From Glaciecola nitratireducens FR1064 (GTDB lineage Bacteria; Pseudomonadota; Gammaproteobacteria; Enterobacterales; Alteromonadaceae): 64,000 bases of DNA. Every line of letters starts with the position of its first letter. Position 1 is the stretch's first letter. A program made the translations under genes and the position numbers. The notes below the pieces were generated by a model. It was not told where the DNA came from. It did no database searches and was given only the letters and a program-made list of their open reading frames with translations. Of the stretch, positions 56,149-64,000 are shown piece by piece. Location of the stretch: assembly GCF_000226565.1 (NCBI RefSeq), contig NC_016041.1, positions 372,001-436,000 of the forward strand. Reading direction: 5' to 3'.

Positions 56149-56366
56149 TTGGTTTTCCTTTTCATTATTATTGTTGTTGGCTAGTCGTGTCTTTACGTAT
56201 ATTTTTACAAAATGGATGTGCAACAATAGTAGGCATTCAACCTATGATTGGCAAGTTTGAGGCGGATAGTTTTGTGACAACTCCAAACATAAGTTGATAC
56301 TTTTCGCTCAGCTTCTTGTAAACTGAGCATGTTTTATACATTCAATTAAGCGATAAAGGAAATTAA

Positions 56367-57041
56367 ATGAAAACTATCACTGCTGCAATTTCTCTCTCCT
56401 GCGTTTTAATGCTGTCGTCTTGTGCTACCTATGACCCCTATACTGGTGAGCAAGAAGTGAGTAAAGCAGGCAAAGGTGCAGGTATAGGTGCTGGCGTTGC
56501 GGCTGTTGTTGCCTATTTGGCAAACAAAGACAAAGACGCAGGAAAGCGTAATGAAAGAATACTTAAAGCTGCTGCTGGTGGCGCGGTCATTGGTGGCGGT
56601 GTCGGTTATTATATGGATACGCAGGAAGCGAAGTTAAGAGAGCAATTACGTGGTTCAGGCGTAAGTGTCGTGCGTGAAGGCGACAACATTAATCTTGTTA
56701 TGCCTGGCAACATTACCTTTGCCTCTGGTAGCGCTAATATCGCTAGTGACTTTCTGTCTGTTTTAGACTCTGTTGTTTTAGTTATACAAGAGTTCAATAA
56801 AACACTAGTTGTTGTTAGCGGCCACACTGATAGTTCAGGTTCCGATGCTTTGAATCAACGCTTATCGGAACAACGCGCTCAGTCGGTTTCTAGTTATTTT
56901 AACAACAGCGGTGTTATCACTGACAGGTTGGAAGTGATCGGCTTCGGTGAAACTCAACCAATAGCAAGCAATGCAACTGAAGCAGGTAAGCAGCAAAATA
57001 GAAGGGTCGAAATTTCGTTGATCCCAATTACCCAGCCTTAA
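56367..57041 (+). CDS. OmpA-family lipoprotein (YiaD-like)
   Basis: A 224-residue outer-membrane lipoprotein. It has a signal peptide ending in MLSSC, a Gly-rich glycine-zipper segment (about 31-80, GKGAGIGAGVAAVVAYL and AAAGGAVIGGGVGYYMD), and a C-terminal OmpA-like peptidoglycan-binding domain (about 110-220). The latter has the diagnostic VVSGHTDSSGSDALNQRLSEQRA and NRRVEI. It probably fastens the outer membrane to peptidoglycan. It is divergent from the M3 peptidase gene. Confidence 0.93.
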   Translation: MKTITAAISLSCVLMLSSCATYDPYTGEQEVSKAGKGAGIGAGVAAVVAYLANKDKDAGKRNERILKAAAGGAVIGGGVGYYMDTQEAKLREQLRGSGVSVVREGDNINLVMPGNITFASGSANIASDFLSVLDSVVLVIQEFNKTLVVVSGHTDSSGSDALNQRLSEQRAQSVSSYFNNSGVITDRLEVIGFGETQPIASNATEAGKQQNRRVEISLIPITQP

Positions 57042-57131
57042 TTAAAGCATTGGCGTAAATTGAGCAGTCCTGATAGCTTATTGGGGCTGCTTCCTTCAAC
57101 ACGTTTAACGATGTTGTGAAAATGTAGTTAT

Positions 57132-57956
57132 CTAAACCTCCATGGATAATTGGTATACACATATATTGACCGCACTAGCTAGGTTAAGTGAGTCGATAGT
57201 CCCACTGCCGGGGATCGTAAATGCGTCGGCATCAAAAGCCGAAAGAGCATCACTTGGCACCCCGCGAGCCTCATTTCCAAATAAGTAACAATCATAGCGA
57301 GCAAATTCTTTCGCGTTAACTTTACTACCCTGCATATCCAAATAAGCGAACCTTTTAAAGCGCGTTTGCAAGTCGCTTAGCGCTACGTCTAATTCAATGG
57401 GGACATGAAAAATGGCGCCCATGCTGGATCGCACAACTTTGGGGTTAAATGGGTCGACACTATTAGGGCTGAGTAATAAGCGAAAATGACCAAACCAAGC
57501 TAGCGTTCGCAAAATAGTGCCTAAATTACCTGGGTCCTGCACTTCGTGCAAATAGATGCAGCGTTCAATTTCGTTTCGCCCGTTTGCGACTCCTGTTTCC
57601 TGCGGTTGTATAACTTGGCTATTCATATCGTATTCAGAGCGTAAATTCGGCAGAGGCACACAAGCAATAATCCCTTGTGGTGTTTTAGTGTCGCTCATTT
57701 GGGCCATCTGCTTTTTATTAACGGTGAATATCGAAAAATTGGCGTTTAGTTGATTAGCCCACGCTTCATATTCTTCAGTCACGAAAAGCTTTACGCTTTT
57801 AGGGGCGGCTTCCCCTATCACTTCTTTATATGCACTAGCCTTCTGTCGTTCCGCTTTTTGCAACTCAAGCACTAGGTGTTCGCCTTCAACCAAATAATAG
57901 CCTAGCAGCGCGCGGTATTTTTTTTGATGTAGTTTCTTAACATCGTCTAGCTTCAT
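57132..57956 (-). CDS. TrmH/SpoU-family RNA 2'-O-methyltransferase
   Basis: A 274-residue SPOUT methyltransferase. An N-terminal substrate-binding domain (about 1-100) is followed by the knotted catalytic domain. Motif 1 is DPGNLGTILRT, motif 2 LFGNEARGVP, motif 3 IPGSGTIDSLNLASAVNICVYQ. The catalytic Arg and Asn are in place. It uses S-adenosylmethionine to methylate ribose in tRNA or rRNA, with the target unknown. Related proteins are annotated as RlmB/TsnR-like. Confidence 0.9.
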   Translation of the reverse strand: MKLDDVKKLHQKKYRALLGYYLVEGEHLVLELQKAERQKASAYKEVIGEAAPKSVKLFVTEEYEAWANQLNANFSIFTVNKKQMAQMSDTKTPQGIIACVPLPNLRSEYDMNSQVIQPQETGVANGRNEIERCIYLHEVQDPGNLGTILRTLAWFGHFRLLLSPNSVDPFNPKVVRSSMGAIFHVPIELDVALSDLQTRFKRFAYLDMQGSKVNAKEFARYDCYLFGNEARGVPSDALSAFDADAFTIPGSGTIDSLNLASAVNICVYQLSMEV

Positions 57957-58302
57957 TTAGGCTTACCTTAAAATACTGTCTGTTAGCGTGCAAAATCTAC
58001 GTTTGCTAACGCTATACTGTTCATTCTTGCGGCTTGATATTTGTTGTTAACACAAACGGCCAACCTTTCTTGTTGCCGATTGTATCGCTTCGTTAAATAT
58101 AAGTCCGATAAAAAGTCGCTAAATAGTCCTGTCTTTTGTTGATTGTCGAGGTGGTTTATACCGTTACTCCTCTGAATTTGACGATAGCTTGCGCAAATAA
58201 AGACTACTCAAATAGTGAATTAAAACCAGAAGGAATTTGCAAATCGGGTCTGCAGGCTTACAATAAGCTCCGATTTACCGAAACTAATAGTATATTCACC
58301 TT
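57957..58302. other. Divergent intergenic region before rlmE
   Basis: About 346 bases without a credible gene. A 75-codon frame at 58136-58363 overlaps rlmE and was rejected. A possible hairpin with GCAAA/TTTGC and GTTA/TAAC arms lies around 57985-58010. Promoters for both neighbours should be here, but none is distinct. Confidence 0.45.
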
Positions 58303-58923
58303 ATGGCTCGAACAAAAACCAGTAAAAAATGGCTGGACGAACATGTTAACGACCCTTACGTAAAGAAGGCTCAAATTGACGGATATCGTTCTCGCGCCAG
58401 TTATAAACTCATCGAAATTAATGAAAAAGATAAGTTAATTCGCCCAGGCAGTGTCGTTATGGATTTGGGATCGGCACCGGGAGGCTGGTCACAAGTGGTC
58501 TCGCCATGGGTGGGTGACTCCGGTCGCGTTATCGCTTCTGATATTCTGCCGATGGATGGAATTGTAGGCGTCACCTTTATTCAAGGAGACTTTACCGAGG
58601 AAGCCGTTTACAAGCAGATCTTAAGCGAGCTAAATGGCGAAAAGGTAGACGTTGTTGTATCTGATATGGCACCTAACCTAAGTGGTGTTAATACCACCGA
58701 CCAATATTCCTCAATCTACCTTGTTGAATTAGCCTTAGATATGGCGCGTAACGTATTGAAGCCGGGCGGAAGTTTCTGCGCTAAAGTATTTCAAGGGGTG
58801 GGCTATGAAGAATACGCAAAAGACGTGAGAAGCTCCTTCGATAAAGTGCTTGTCCGTAAACCTGCGGCTTCTCGTCCGCGCTCGCGAGAGGTTTATATAG
58901 TGGGTAAAGGATTTAAAGGTTAA
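58303..58923 (+). CDS. rlmE: 23S rRNA (uridine-2'-O) methyltransferase RlmE (FtsJ/RrmJ)
   Basis: Methylates U2552 in the A loop of 23S rRNA using SAM. The 206-residue protein has the SAM motif [10 protein letters not shown] (54-63) and the catalytic tetrad K35, D121, K161, E196, aligned with E. coli K38, D124, K164, E199. In most gammaproteobacteria ftsH follows on the same strand. Here it does not, and the next gene converges. The ribosome-binding site is weak. Confidence 0.96.
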   Translation: MARTKTSKKWLDEHVNDPYVKKAQIDGYRSRASYKLIEINEKDKLIRPGSVVMDLGSAPGGWSQVVSPWVGDSGRVIASDILPMDGIVGVTFIQGDFTEEAVYKQILSELNGEKVDVVVSDMAPNLSGVNTTDQYSSIYLVELALDMARNVLKPGGSFCAKVFQGVGYEEYAKDVRSSFDKVLVRKPAASRPRSREVYIVGKGFKG

Positions 58924-58926
58924 CGT

Positions 58927-59250
58927 TCAACGTTCAAGCAACGGCAGCTTATCGGTAACACCGTTCCATTTGTCGGCGTCATCCGGCGCCGGTTTGAGCT
59001 CTGTGATGTTAGGCCACTCCTGACATAACTGTGCATTGATTTCCAGAAACTCAGCCTGTTCTGGCGGTAGCTTGGTATCTTGATAAATGGCATCGGCCGG
59101 GCACTCTGGCACGCACAATTCACAGTCGATGCAAATTACTGGGTCGATAACCAAAAAATTTGGTCCTTCAAAGAAAGCATCAACGGGACAAACGGCAACA
59201 CAATCTGTGTATTTACATTTTATGCAATTGTCGGTTACTACAAAGGTCAT
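58927..59250 (-). CDS. fdxA: 7Fe ferredoxin FdxA
   Basis: A 107-residue ferredoxin with one 3Fe-4S and one 4Fe-4S cluster. Cys at 9, 12, 17, 21 and 40, 43, 46, 50 ([14 protein letters not shown] and [12 protein letters not shown]) match the Azotobacter FdI pattern, with Cys12 as the usual free one. The N-terminus [17 protein letters not shown] is nearly invariant. It acts in electron transfer in the cytoplasm. It ends three bases from the convergent rlmE stop. Confidence 0.96.
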   Translation of the reverse strand: MTFVVTDNCIKCKYTDCVAVCPVDAFFEGPNFLVIDPVICIDCELCVPECPADAIYQDTKLPPEQAEFLEINAQLCQEWPNITELKPAPDDADKWNGVTDKLPLLER

Positions 59251-59443
59251 GGCGACTAACTATTCAAACATTCTAAATTATGACAAGTGTAAAGTAGCAG
59301 TGTTAAAACACAAGTTACTTTATTATTTTGCTTCTAGAAGTTCTCAGATAAATTGACGCCCAACAAAATCGAACTTAATAGTCACTGTGTTCATTTTAAT
59401 AAACGACATGTGTGATAGATAACATAATAGGAAGTAGAGAGAC

Positions 59444-59878
59444 ATGAAAATATTCGACGAATTTAAGCAATTTGCGATTAGAGGAAATATGATTGATATT
59501 GCCATTGGTGTCATTATTGGCGCAGCCTTTAATAGGGTAATAGACGTGCTTGTCAAAGAGGTTTTTATGCCACCTCTCGCTTTTTTAACCAATGGCTCAA
59601 ACTGGGAAAATCAAAAAGTAATATTGCGAGAGGCATCAAGCGTCGGTGCAAGCAAAGTTGATGAGATAGCGCTAGGTTACGGAAAGCTTCTTGAGACGAT
59701 GGTTGATTTCATCATCATCAGTTTTACTGTTTTCGTTGTAGTAAAAGCGATGAATTCACTTAAAAAACGAGCTGAAGATGTAAAGGATAAAACAGTTAAT
59801 ACACCTCGTGATATTGAGTTGCTGCATAGTATAAAAGAGTTAATGGAAGCACAAAATGAACTGTTATCCAAAAAATAA
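59444..59878 (+). CDS. mscL: Large-conductance mechanosensitive channel MscL
   Basis: A 144-residue pentameric channel subunit that opens under osmotic downshock. The N-terminal helix FDEFKQFAIRGNMIDIAIGV, pore helix 1 with AIGVIIGAAFNRV, a periplasmic loop, helix 2 (DFIIISFTVFVVVKAM) and a C-terminal coiled bundle are all present. A few residues longer than the E. coli protein. The ATG follows a GGAAG-like site. Confidence 0.93.
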   Translation: MKIFDEFKQFAIRGNMIDIAIGVIIGAAFNRVIDVLVKEVFMPPLAFLTNGSNWENQKVILREASSVGASKVDEIALGYGKLLETMVDFIIISFTVFVVVKAMNSLKKRAEDVKDKTVNTPRDIELLHSIKELMEAQNELLSKK

Positions 59879-60026
59879 CGAAACAGGGAGTAGTATAATT
59901 GAGTAGAAAGCGCTAGTTTCAAACATCAATATGCTCGCACACAGAGGTATCTAAACAAGCGTAACTGTTTTAAAATATCGTGCCCTGACAGAAAGGCTGT
60001 CCGGCGTTTTAAAGAGTCTTTGTATT

Positions 60027-61646
60027 ATGCTGCGTTTAACCGATATCAAATTACCCCTCGATCATGATGAACAGGCTCTAGAGCTTGCCATTTTAAGCAA
60101 GTTGAAGATAGAGAAGAGCCAACTGCTGTCATTCAACTTGTTCAAGCGCGGGTATGACGCACGCAATAATAAAAATATTCAGCTCATTTATACCCTCGAT
60201 GTTGAGGTGGGCTCGCAGGAAGAGCTGTTAACTCAGTTTGCTCGGGACCCTCATGTGCGTATTACACCGGATATGACCTACAAGTTTGTCGCACAAGCTC
60301 CAGCGAATCTAAAAAACAGACCCGTTGTTATTGGCCTTGGACCATGTGGTTTGTTTGCTGCTTTGATTTTAGCTCAAATGGGCTTCAACCCGATTATTTT
60401 AGAGCGAGGAAAGGCTGTACGCGAGCGCACGAAAGACACTTTCGGTTTCTGGCGCAAGCAGGCACTGAATCCTGAATCGAACGTACAGTTCGGTGAGGGG
60501 GGGGCGGGTACTTTCTCCGATGGCAAACTGTATAGTCAGGTCAAAGATCGCAAGCACTATGGTCGTAAGGTGCTGCATGAATTTGTCGCGGCTGGTGCGC
60601 CAGAAGAAATCATGTATGTAAGTAAACCGCATATTGGCACCTTCAAACTAGTCAATATGGTCGAAAAAATGCGGGCGACAATTATTGAGCTAGGCGGTGA
60701 ATTCCGTTTTAGCACCAGAGTCGAAAAGCTAGATTTAGACACTAATGGTAAAGCTCATAAAATTAAAGGCTTACATTTATCGGGTGGGGACTATCTGCCT
60801 TGTGACCACGTCATTTTGGCGATCGGTCATAGCGCTCGCGACACTTTTACCGCGCTTCATGAACAAGGCGTTTACATCGAAGCCAAGCCTTTTTCGGTAG
60901 GTTTTCGAATTGAGCATGAGCAGAGCATGATCGACAGGGAACGTTTTGGCGAAAACGCAGGAAACGCCATTCTAGGCGCGGCCGACTATAAGTTAGTGCA
61001 CCACTGTAAAAACGGGCGCACGGTATACAGTTTCTGCATGTGCCCGGGTGGTACTGTGGTTGCTGCAGCTTCAGAGCCTGGTCGCGTGGTCACCAACGGT
61101 ATGAGCCAATATTCTCGTCATGAACGAAATGCAAACAGCGCCATTGTTGTCGGCATTACGCCTGAAGAGGATTACCCAGGGGATCCTTTAGCTGGTATTG
61201 AGTTGCAGCGACGTTTAGAAGAGCTTGCGTTTAGCGTTGGGGGCGAGAATTATCATGCGCCCGCACAATTGATAGGCGACTTCCTAGCGGGCAAAACGAG
61301 TTCAGAAATAGGTGATGTGAAACCTTCTTACACACCAGGCATAACGCTAACGGATTTAAGTAAAGTTGTACCTGACTTTGTTACGCAGGCGATCCGTGAA
61401 GCGATACCCGCTTTTAATCGTCAAATTAAGGGTTTTGCTAAAACCGATGGCCTATTAACTGGAGTTGAAACTCGCACCTCTTCACCTATCTGCATTAAGC
61501 GCGATGAAAATTATCAAAGCGTTAATGTGCAAGGTTTGTATCCTGCTGGAGAAGGCGCTGGCTATGCCGGTGGTATATGGTCAGCAGGAATAGATGGTAT
61601 CCGCGTAGCAGAAGCGCTAGCGCTATCTATGGTAAGCGACACTTAA
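60027..61646 (+). CDS. NAD(P)/FAD-dependent oxidoreductase (COG2509-type)
   Basis: A 539-residue flavoprotein. An N-terminal 90-residue domain precedes the Rossmann FAD motif G103-x-G105-x-x-G108 in VIGLGPCGLFAAL, followed by ILERGK and VQFGEGGAGTFSDGKL. The C-terminal part has GLYPAGEGAGYAGGIWSAGIDG, typical of the family. These uncharacterised dehydrogenases are widespread in bacteria, and the substrate is unknown. Its 3' end overlaps the next gene by 20 bases in convergent orientation. Confidence 0.88.
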   Translation: MLRLTDIKLPLDHDEQALELAILSKLKIEKSQLLSFNLFKRGYDARNNKNIQLIYTLDVEVGSQEELLTQFARDPHVRITPDMTYKFVAQAPANLKNRPVVIGLGPCGLFAALILAQMGFNPIILERGKAVRERTKDTFGFWRKQALNPESNVQFGEGGAGTFSDGKLYSQVKDRKHYGRKVLHEFVAAGAPEEIMYVSKPHIGTFKLVNMVEKMRATIIELGGEFRFSTRVEKLDLDTNGKAHKIKGLHLSGGDYLPCDHVILAIGHSARDTFTALHEQGVYIEAKPFSVGFRIEHEQSMIDRERFGENAGNAILGAADYKLVHHCKNGRTVYSFCMCPGGTVVAAASEPGRVVTNGMSQYSRHERNANSAIVVGITPEEDYPGDPLAGIELQRRLEELAFSVGGENYHAPAQLIGDFLAGKTSSEIGDVKPSYTPGITLTDLSKVVPDFVTQAIREAIPAFNRQIKGFAKTDGLLTGVETRTSSPICIKRDENYQSVNVQGLYPAGEGAGYAGGIWSAGIDGIRVAEALALSMVSDT

Positions 61647-62607
61647 GTCCTTGTTGCTGCGCTCTGCGATAAGTCGCCTTTAGCAATATCTGATTTTCAC
61701 TGTCCTGCAGGTTACTATCATCAGGCTCTATGTTAAGTGCCTGTGCAATGAGTTCTTTGGCTTTAAGATCGCAACCAAGCTCACTTAAAAGCATCGCGTA
61801 ATTATTCAGATAAGACACCTCTTGCTGAGCAAAAGGTAAGCCTTGTGCAAACCAATTAGCCGCGGCTGAAGGCTGTGTTGAAAAATAATAATTACCCAAC
61901 AAAAAATAGGGCAACCAATAGTCAGGCCACTGTTGTGTTGCTGTTTTAAGAGCAGCGATGCCTACGCTTGACTGCTGTGTGCTGATCAAATCTTGGCATG
62001 CTTTGGCATAAATAAAGGGATCAAGATGTTCGCTGCTTTTGTCGCTTGGCAACATTGCTAACATCCAGTACTGAGCCCGTTGCCAAGTGCGTTCAAACGT
62101 AGAAAAGTTCAGGCGATGCGCTTCGGTAACGCCGGTATGTAAAATAAGCTCAGCGCGGTCAAGGTCGTAACCAATCACCACGGCATAATGCCACTGAGGA
62201 AACAAAGCAATAGCATTGTTTTGCAGCACAATCACCGGAATATTTTCAGCAAGCAAACTCAACAACTGCTTCATGTTGCCATTCTGCGCATAGGCCAGCA
62301 GGCCAAGTTGACGAGTCGCCGCCACCATTTCAATTTGCAGGCTACCGTCTAAACCTGGGATAAAAGTGGTCGGTGCGATCTGCAGTGGATTTTGTTCCAA
62401 GCCATAAAACCCAGCAACTTCAGCTAGGGTTGTAGGACCGCAAAAAAAGGCTTCTTGAGAATGAAACGGTACGTTTGGGACAAGGTGTTGACGGGCAATA
62501 TCTGGAGGCTGATTTAATATCTGCTTAGTTTGAGTAGGCGTTTGGCAAGCACTTAGTAAGAAAATTGACAGACCTAGCAATAAAGAGGTCTGCCACAATG
62601 AAGGCAT
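61627..62607 (-). CDS. C39-like cysteine peptidase lipoprotein (PA2778 family)
   Basis: A 326-residue exported lipoprotein. The signal peptide ends in LLSAC (Cys21). The peptidase domain (about 40-180) has Gln51, catalytic Cys56 in QEAFFCGPTTLAEV, His140 in WHYAVVIGYD and a nearby Asp148. This is the papain-like C39 arrangement that, in transporters, cuts peptides after Gly-Gly. A C-terminal part with TPR-like helices (about 190-310) follows. The upstream partner gene on the same strand lies 6 bases away, so the two form an operon. Members are named after Pseudomonas PA2778, whose function I do not know to be established. Confidence 0.85.
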   Translation of the reverse strand: MPSLWQTSLLLGLSIFLLSACQTPTQTKQILNQPPDIARQHLVPNVPFHSQEAFFCGPTTLAEVAGFYGLEQNPLQIAPTTFIPGLDGSLQIEMVAATRQLGLLAYAQNGNMKQLLSLLAENIPVIVLQNNAIALFPQWHYAVVIGYDLDRAELILHTGVTEAHRLNFSTFERTWQRAQYWMLAMLPSDKSSEHLDPFIYAKACQDLISTQQSSVGIAALKTATQQWPDYWLPYFLLGNYYFSTQPSAAANWFAQGLPFAQQEVSYLNNYAMLLSELGCDLKAKELIAQALNIEPDDSNLQDSENQILLKATYRRAQQQGLKCRLP

Positions 62608-62613
62608 AAAAAA

Positions 62614-62991
62614 TTAGGAACCGATTGGACGTATAAAAGGATAAACGTCGGTAATGCCCATTAAATCTAGTATTGCTACAACAACAAGCACCGTTACGAT
62701 AGTACCTACGATACCGCCTGCAGGCATTTCGTTAATTTCGTTGTTTAAAGCGTCTAGCTCTTGATTAGTCATATTTGCGATGCGTTGCTTTGCTTCTGCA
62801 GGACTCACGCCCAATTCAATCAGCTTACTCTGCACTTCGGCATTATCCACAAAGGACAATACTTGCTGCTTATTATACTGGTGCTGTTGATTAGCGATAA
62901 CTTGGTCTGAGCTAAAAACCCCTGCCGTTGCCTGGCCCATACTGAATACAAAAATCAAACTTGCGATACTGGCTTTAAGAAACTTATTCAT
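62614..62991 (-). CDS. Small exported membrane protein (PA2779 family)
   Basis: A 125-residue protein. The start at ATG 62991 (MNKFLKASIASLI) gives a signal peptide with cleavage after ATA (about residue 23), and an in-frame TTG at 63009 is less likely. A helical charged middle (about 25-90) contains VSPAEAKQRIANMTNQELDAL. It ends in PAGG (Gly92-Gly93). A hydrophobic helix (about 94-112) and the short tail DVYPFIRPIGS follow. The family occurs next to PA2778-type peptidases. Gly-Gly directly before the helix could be a processing site for the neighbouring C39-like enzyme (inference). Confidence 0.8.
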   Translation of the reverse strand: MNKFLKASIASLIFVFSMGQATAGVFSSDQVIANQQHQYNKQQVLSFVDNAEVQSKLIELGVSPAEAKQRIANMTNQELDALNNEINEMPAGGIVGTIVTVLVVVAILDLMGITDVYPFIRPIGS

Positions 62992-63160
62992 TACTGATAT
63001 ATCCTTCAATATGCCATTTTTAATAGCGGTGTTTTAACAACAGATGTATTTCTGAAATAGGATGCTCATGTTCGATAACATAAACAACATTAAGAAGGTA
63101 AACCATTTAATGACGCTATGCAATAGAATGTATTGTTAGCTGATGGTGCTCAAAAATTGC

Positions 63161-64000
63161 TTATTTATGGTCAACCTCGGTGCGTGGATCCATTTCAAAA
63201 GCAGCAGGGCCGGTCATTTCTGTAACCGCTCGGAAATTGTCTTTTGTTTCTAAATCAAACGGAAGCTCATGACTGCGTCGTCTTAATACTACAATAATAA
63301 AGAATGTAATAAGACAAACGCTTGTAAAGGCATAAAGGCCATTAGCGCCCATTAAACTCATAGCAAGGGATGCCAAGGGGGCACCGATGGCAGAAGATAA
63401 GCCAAGCGTTATTAACATGGCACTGCTTATTTCAACAAAATCGTCTGACGTGGCGTTATCATTGGCGTGAGCTAAACATATTGCGTATAGCGTCATGCAT
63501 GTCCCTCCCCAGAAAAAGGCAGAAATAGCAGCGGGCCAGCCGCCAAATGTTGTAACAACATACGGTAAGCCAACAAATAGTAATGATACAGCTGCCCCTG
63601 CTAGCGCTAAATACATGAGTACAATACGCCTATCAAATCTATCCGAAACCTTCCCTAATGGCAGCTGAAAGCAAGCGCCGCCGAGCACTGTGGCTGATAC
63701 AAATGCCGCTAGCTGACTGCTTTCAAAGCCGTTATCCTTTGCATATATGGGCGCTAAAGACCAAAATGCGCCAGTTACTAAACCCGTAACGACGGCGCCA
63801 ATGAGCGCGATGTGTGAATGCTGCCAAACCTTGAACATATTTACCTTTACTTGATGAATGGCTGCAGGGGCTGCGGACAAAGTAAGTGACACAGGTATGA
63901 TCGCTATAGACACAAATATCGCAGCCAAACCAAACAACATCCAATCTTGAGTATTACCTAAATTCAATAATTGTTGTCCACTCATTACCATGACGAAATT
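63161..64000 (-). CDS. MFS transporter, C-terminal part (5' end outside window)
   Basis: The frame runs to the last base of the window, so the gene starts beyond it, leaving about 279 C-terminal residues. They contain around eight transmembrane helices, with the central MFS signature GKVSDRFDRRIVLMYLAL between two of them. The soluble end is acidic/polar (EMDPRTEVDHK). It belongs to a general drug/solute MFS group resembling YcaD. The transported substrate is unknown. Confidence 0.88.
   Translation of the reverse strand, partial: NFVMVMSGQQLLNLGNTQDWMLFGLAAIFVSIAIIPVSLTLSAAPAAIHQVKVNMFKVWQHSHIALIGAVVTGLVTGAFWSLAPIYAKDNGFESSQLAAFVSATVLGGACFQLPLGKVSDRFDRRIVLMYLALAGAAVSLLFVGLPYVVTTFGGWPAAISAFFWGGTCMTLYAICLAHANDNATSDDFVEISSAMLITLGLSSAIGAPLASLAMSLMGANGLYAFTSVCLITFFIIVVLRRRSHELPFDLETKDNFRAVTEMTGPAAFEMDPRTEVDHK

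Noticed and set aside
58136-58363. 75-codon frame upstream of rlmE
   Set aside because: Overlaps the start of rlmE in another frame and has no recognisable protein character.
60027-61646. Flavoprotein as a specific named enzyme
   Set aside because: Motifs support only a COG2509-type FAD protein. Assigning a substrate would be invention.

Overview
The window is about 64 kb of gammaproteobacterial chromosome at roughly 44-45 % GC. Gene content and order (ssb, then a complete MSHA type IV pilus cluster, then mreBCD-maf-rng-yhdP-nit-tldD) point to a marine member of the Alteromonadales, probably an Alteromonadaceae close to Glaciecola/Paraglaciecola/Alteromonas. This is inferred from gene order and protein resemblance only. 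Both ends cut a gene: a YajR-like MFS transporter at the left edge and a second MFS transporter at the right edge.

Layout. 1-1.8 kb: MFS C-terminus, ssb with promoter and terminator, and a near-perfect 45-bp palindrome. 1.8-2.6 kb: a gene-free stretch where many relatives carry csrD/mshH. 2.6-21.1 kb: MSHA pilus genes in the order mshI, a PilN-like gene, J, K, L, M, N, E, G, F, B, A, C, D, O, P, Q. They encode the inner-membrane alignment complex, secretin, AAA ATPase, TPR protein, c-di-GMP-binding assembly ATPase, platform protein, major and minor prepilins, and a very large secreted MshQ. 21.3-32 kb: cell-shape genes mreBCD, maf, RNase G, the AsmA-like giant YhdP, a Nit-type amidase and TldD. 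32-44.9 kb: mixed housekeeping and accessory genes: a metallo-beta-lactamase-fold hydrolase, SOS-regulated yebG with a clear LexA box, a HAD phosphatase, a degenerate sensor/REC/AraC protein, an orphan GAF-GspE ATPase, an AI-2E family permease, a yqjDEK-like trio, a U32 peptidase-family enzyme, a GST and a SYLF lipoprotein.

45-50.4 kb: the S10 ribosomal operon (rpsJ to rpsQ) with promoter and long leader. It ends in a strong terminator and is not followed by the spc operon. 50.4-64 kb: a ZntR-like regulator with a perfect operator palindrome, a lone moaA, waaA, an M3 peptidase lipoprotein, an OmpA-family lipoprotein, a SpoU methyltransferase, rlmE (without ftsH), fdxA, mscL, a COG2509 flavoprotein, and a two-gene module of a C39-like cysteine peptidase lipoprotein with a small exported membrane protein.

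Most of the window is ordinary core genome. The items most worth a second look are the PA2778/PA2779-type peptidase module with a Gly-Gly in its small partner, the orphan GAF-GspE ATPase, the degenerate sensor-regulator, the split of the S10 and spc operons, the palindrome after ssb, and the missing csrD.
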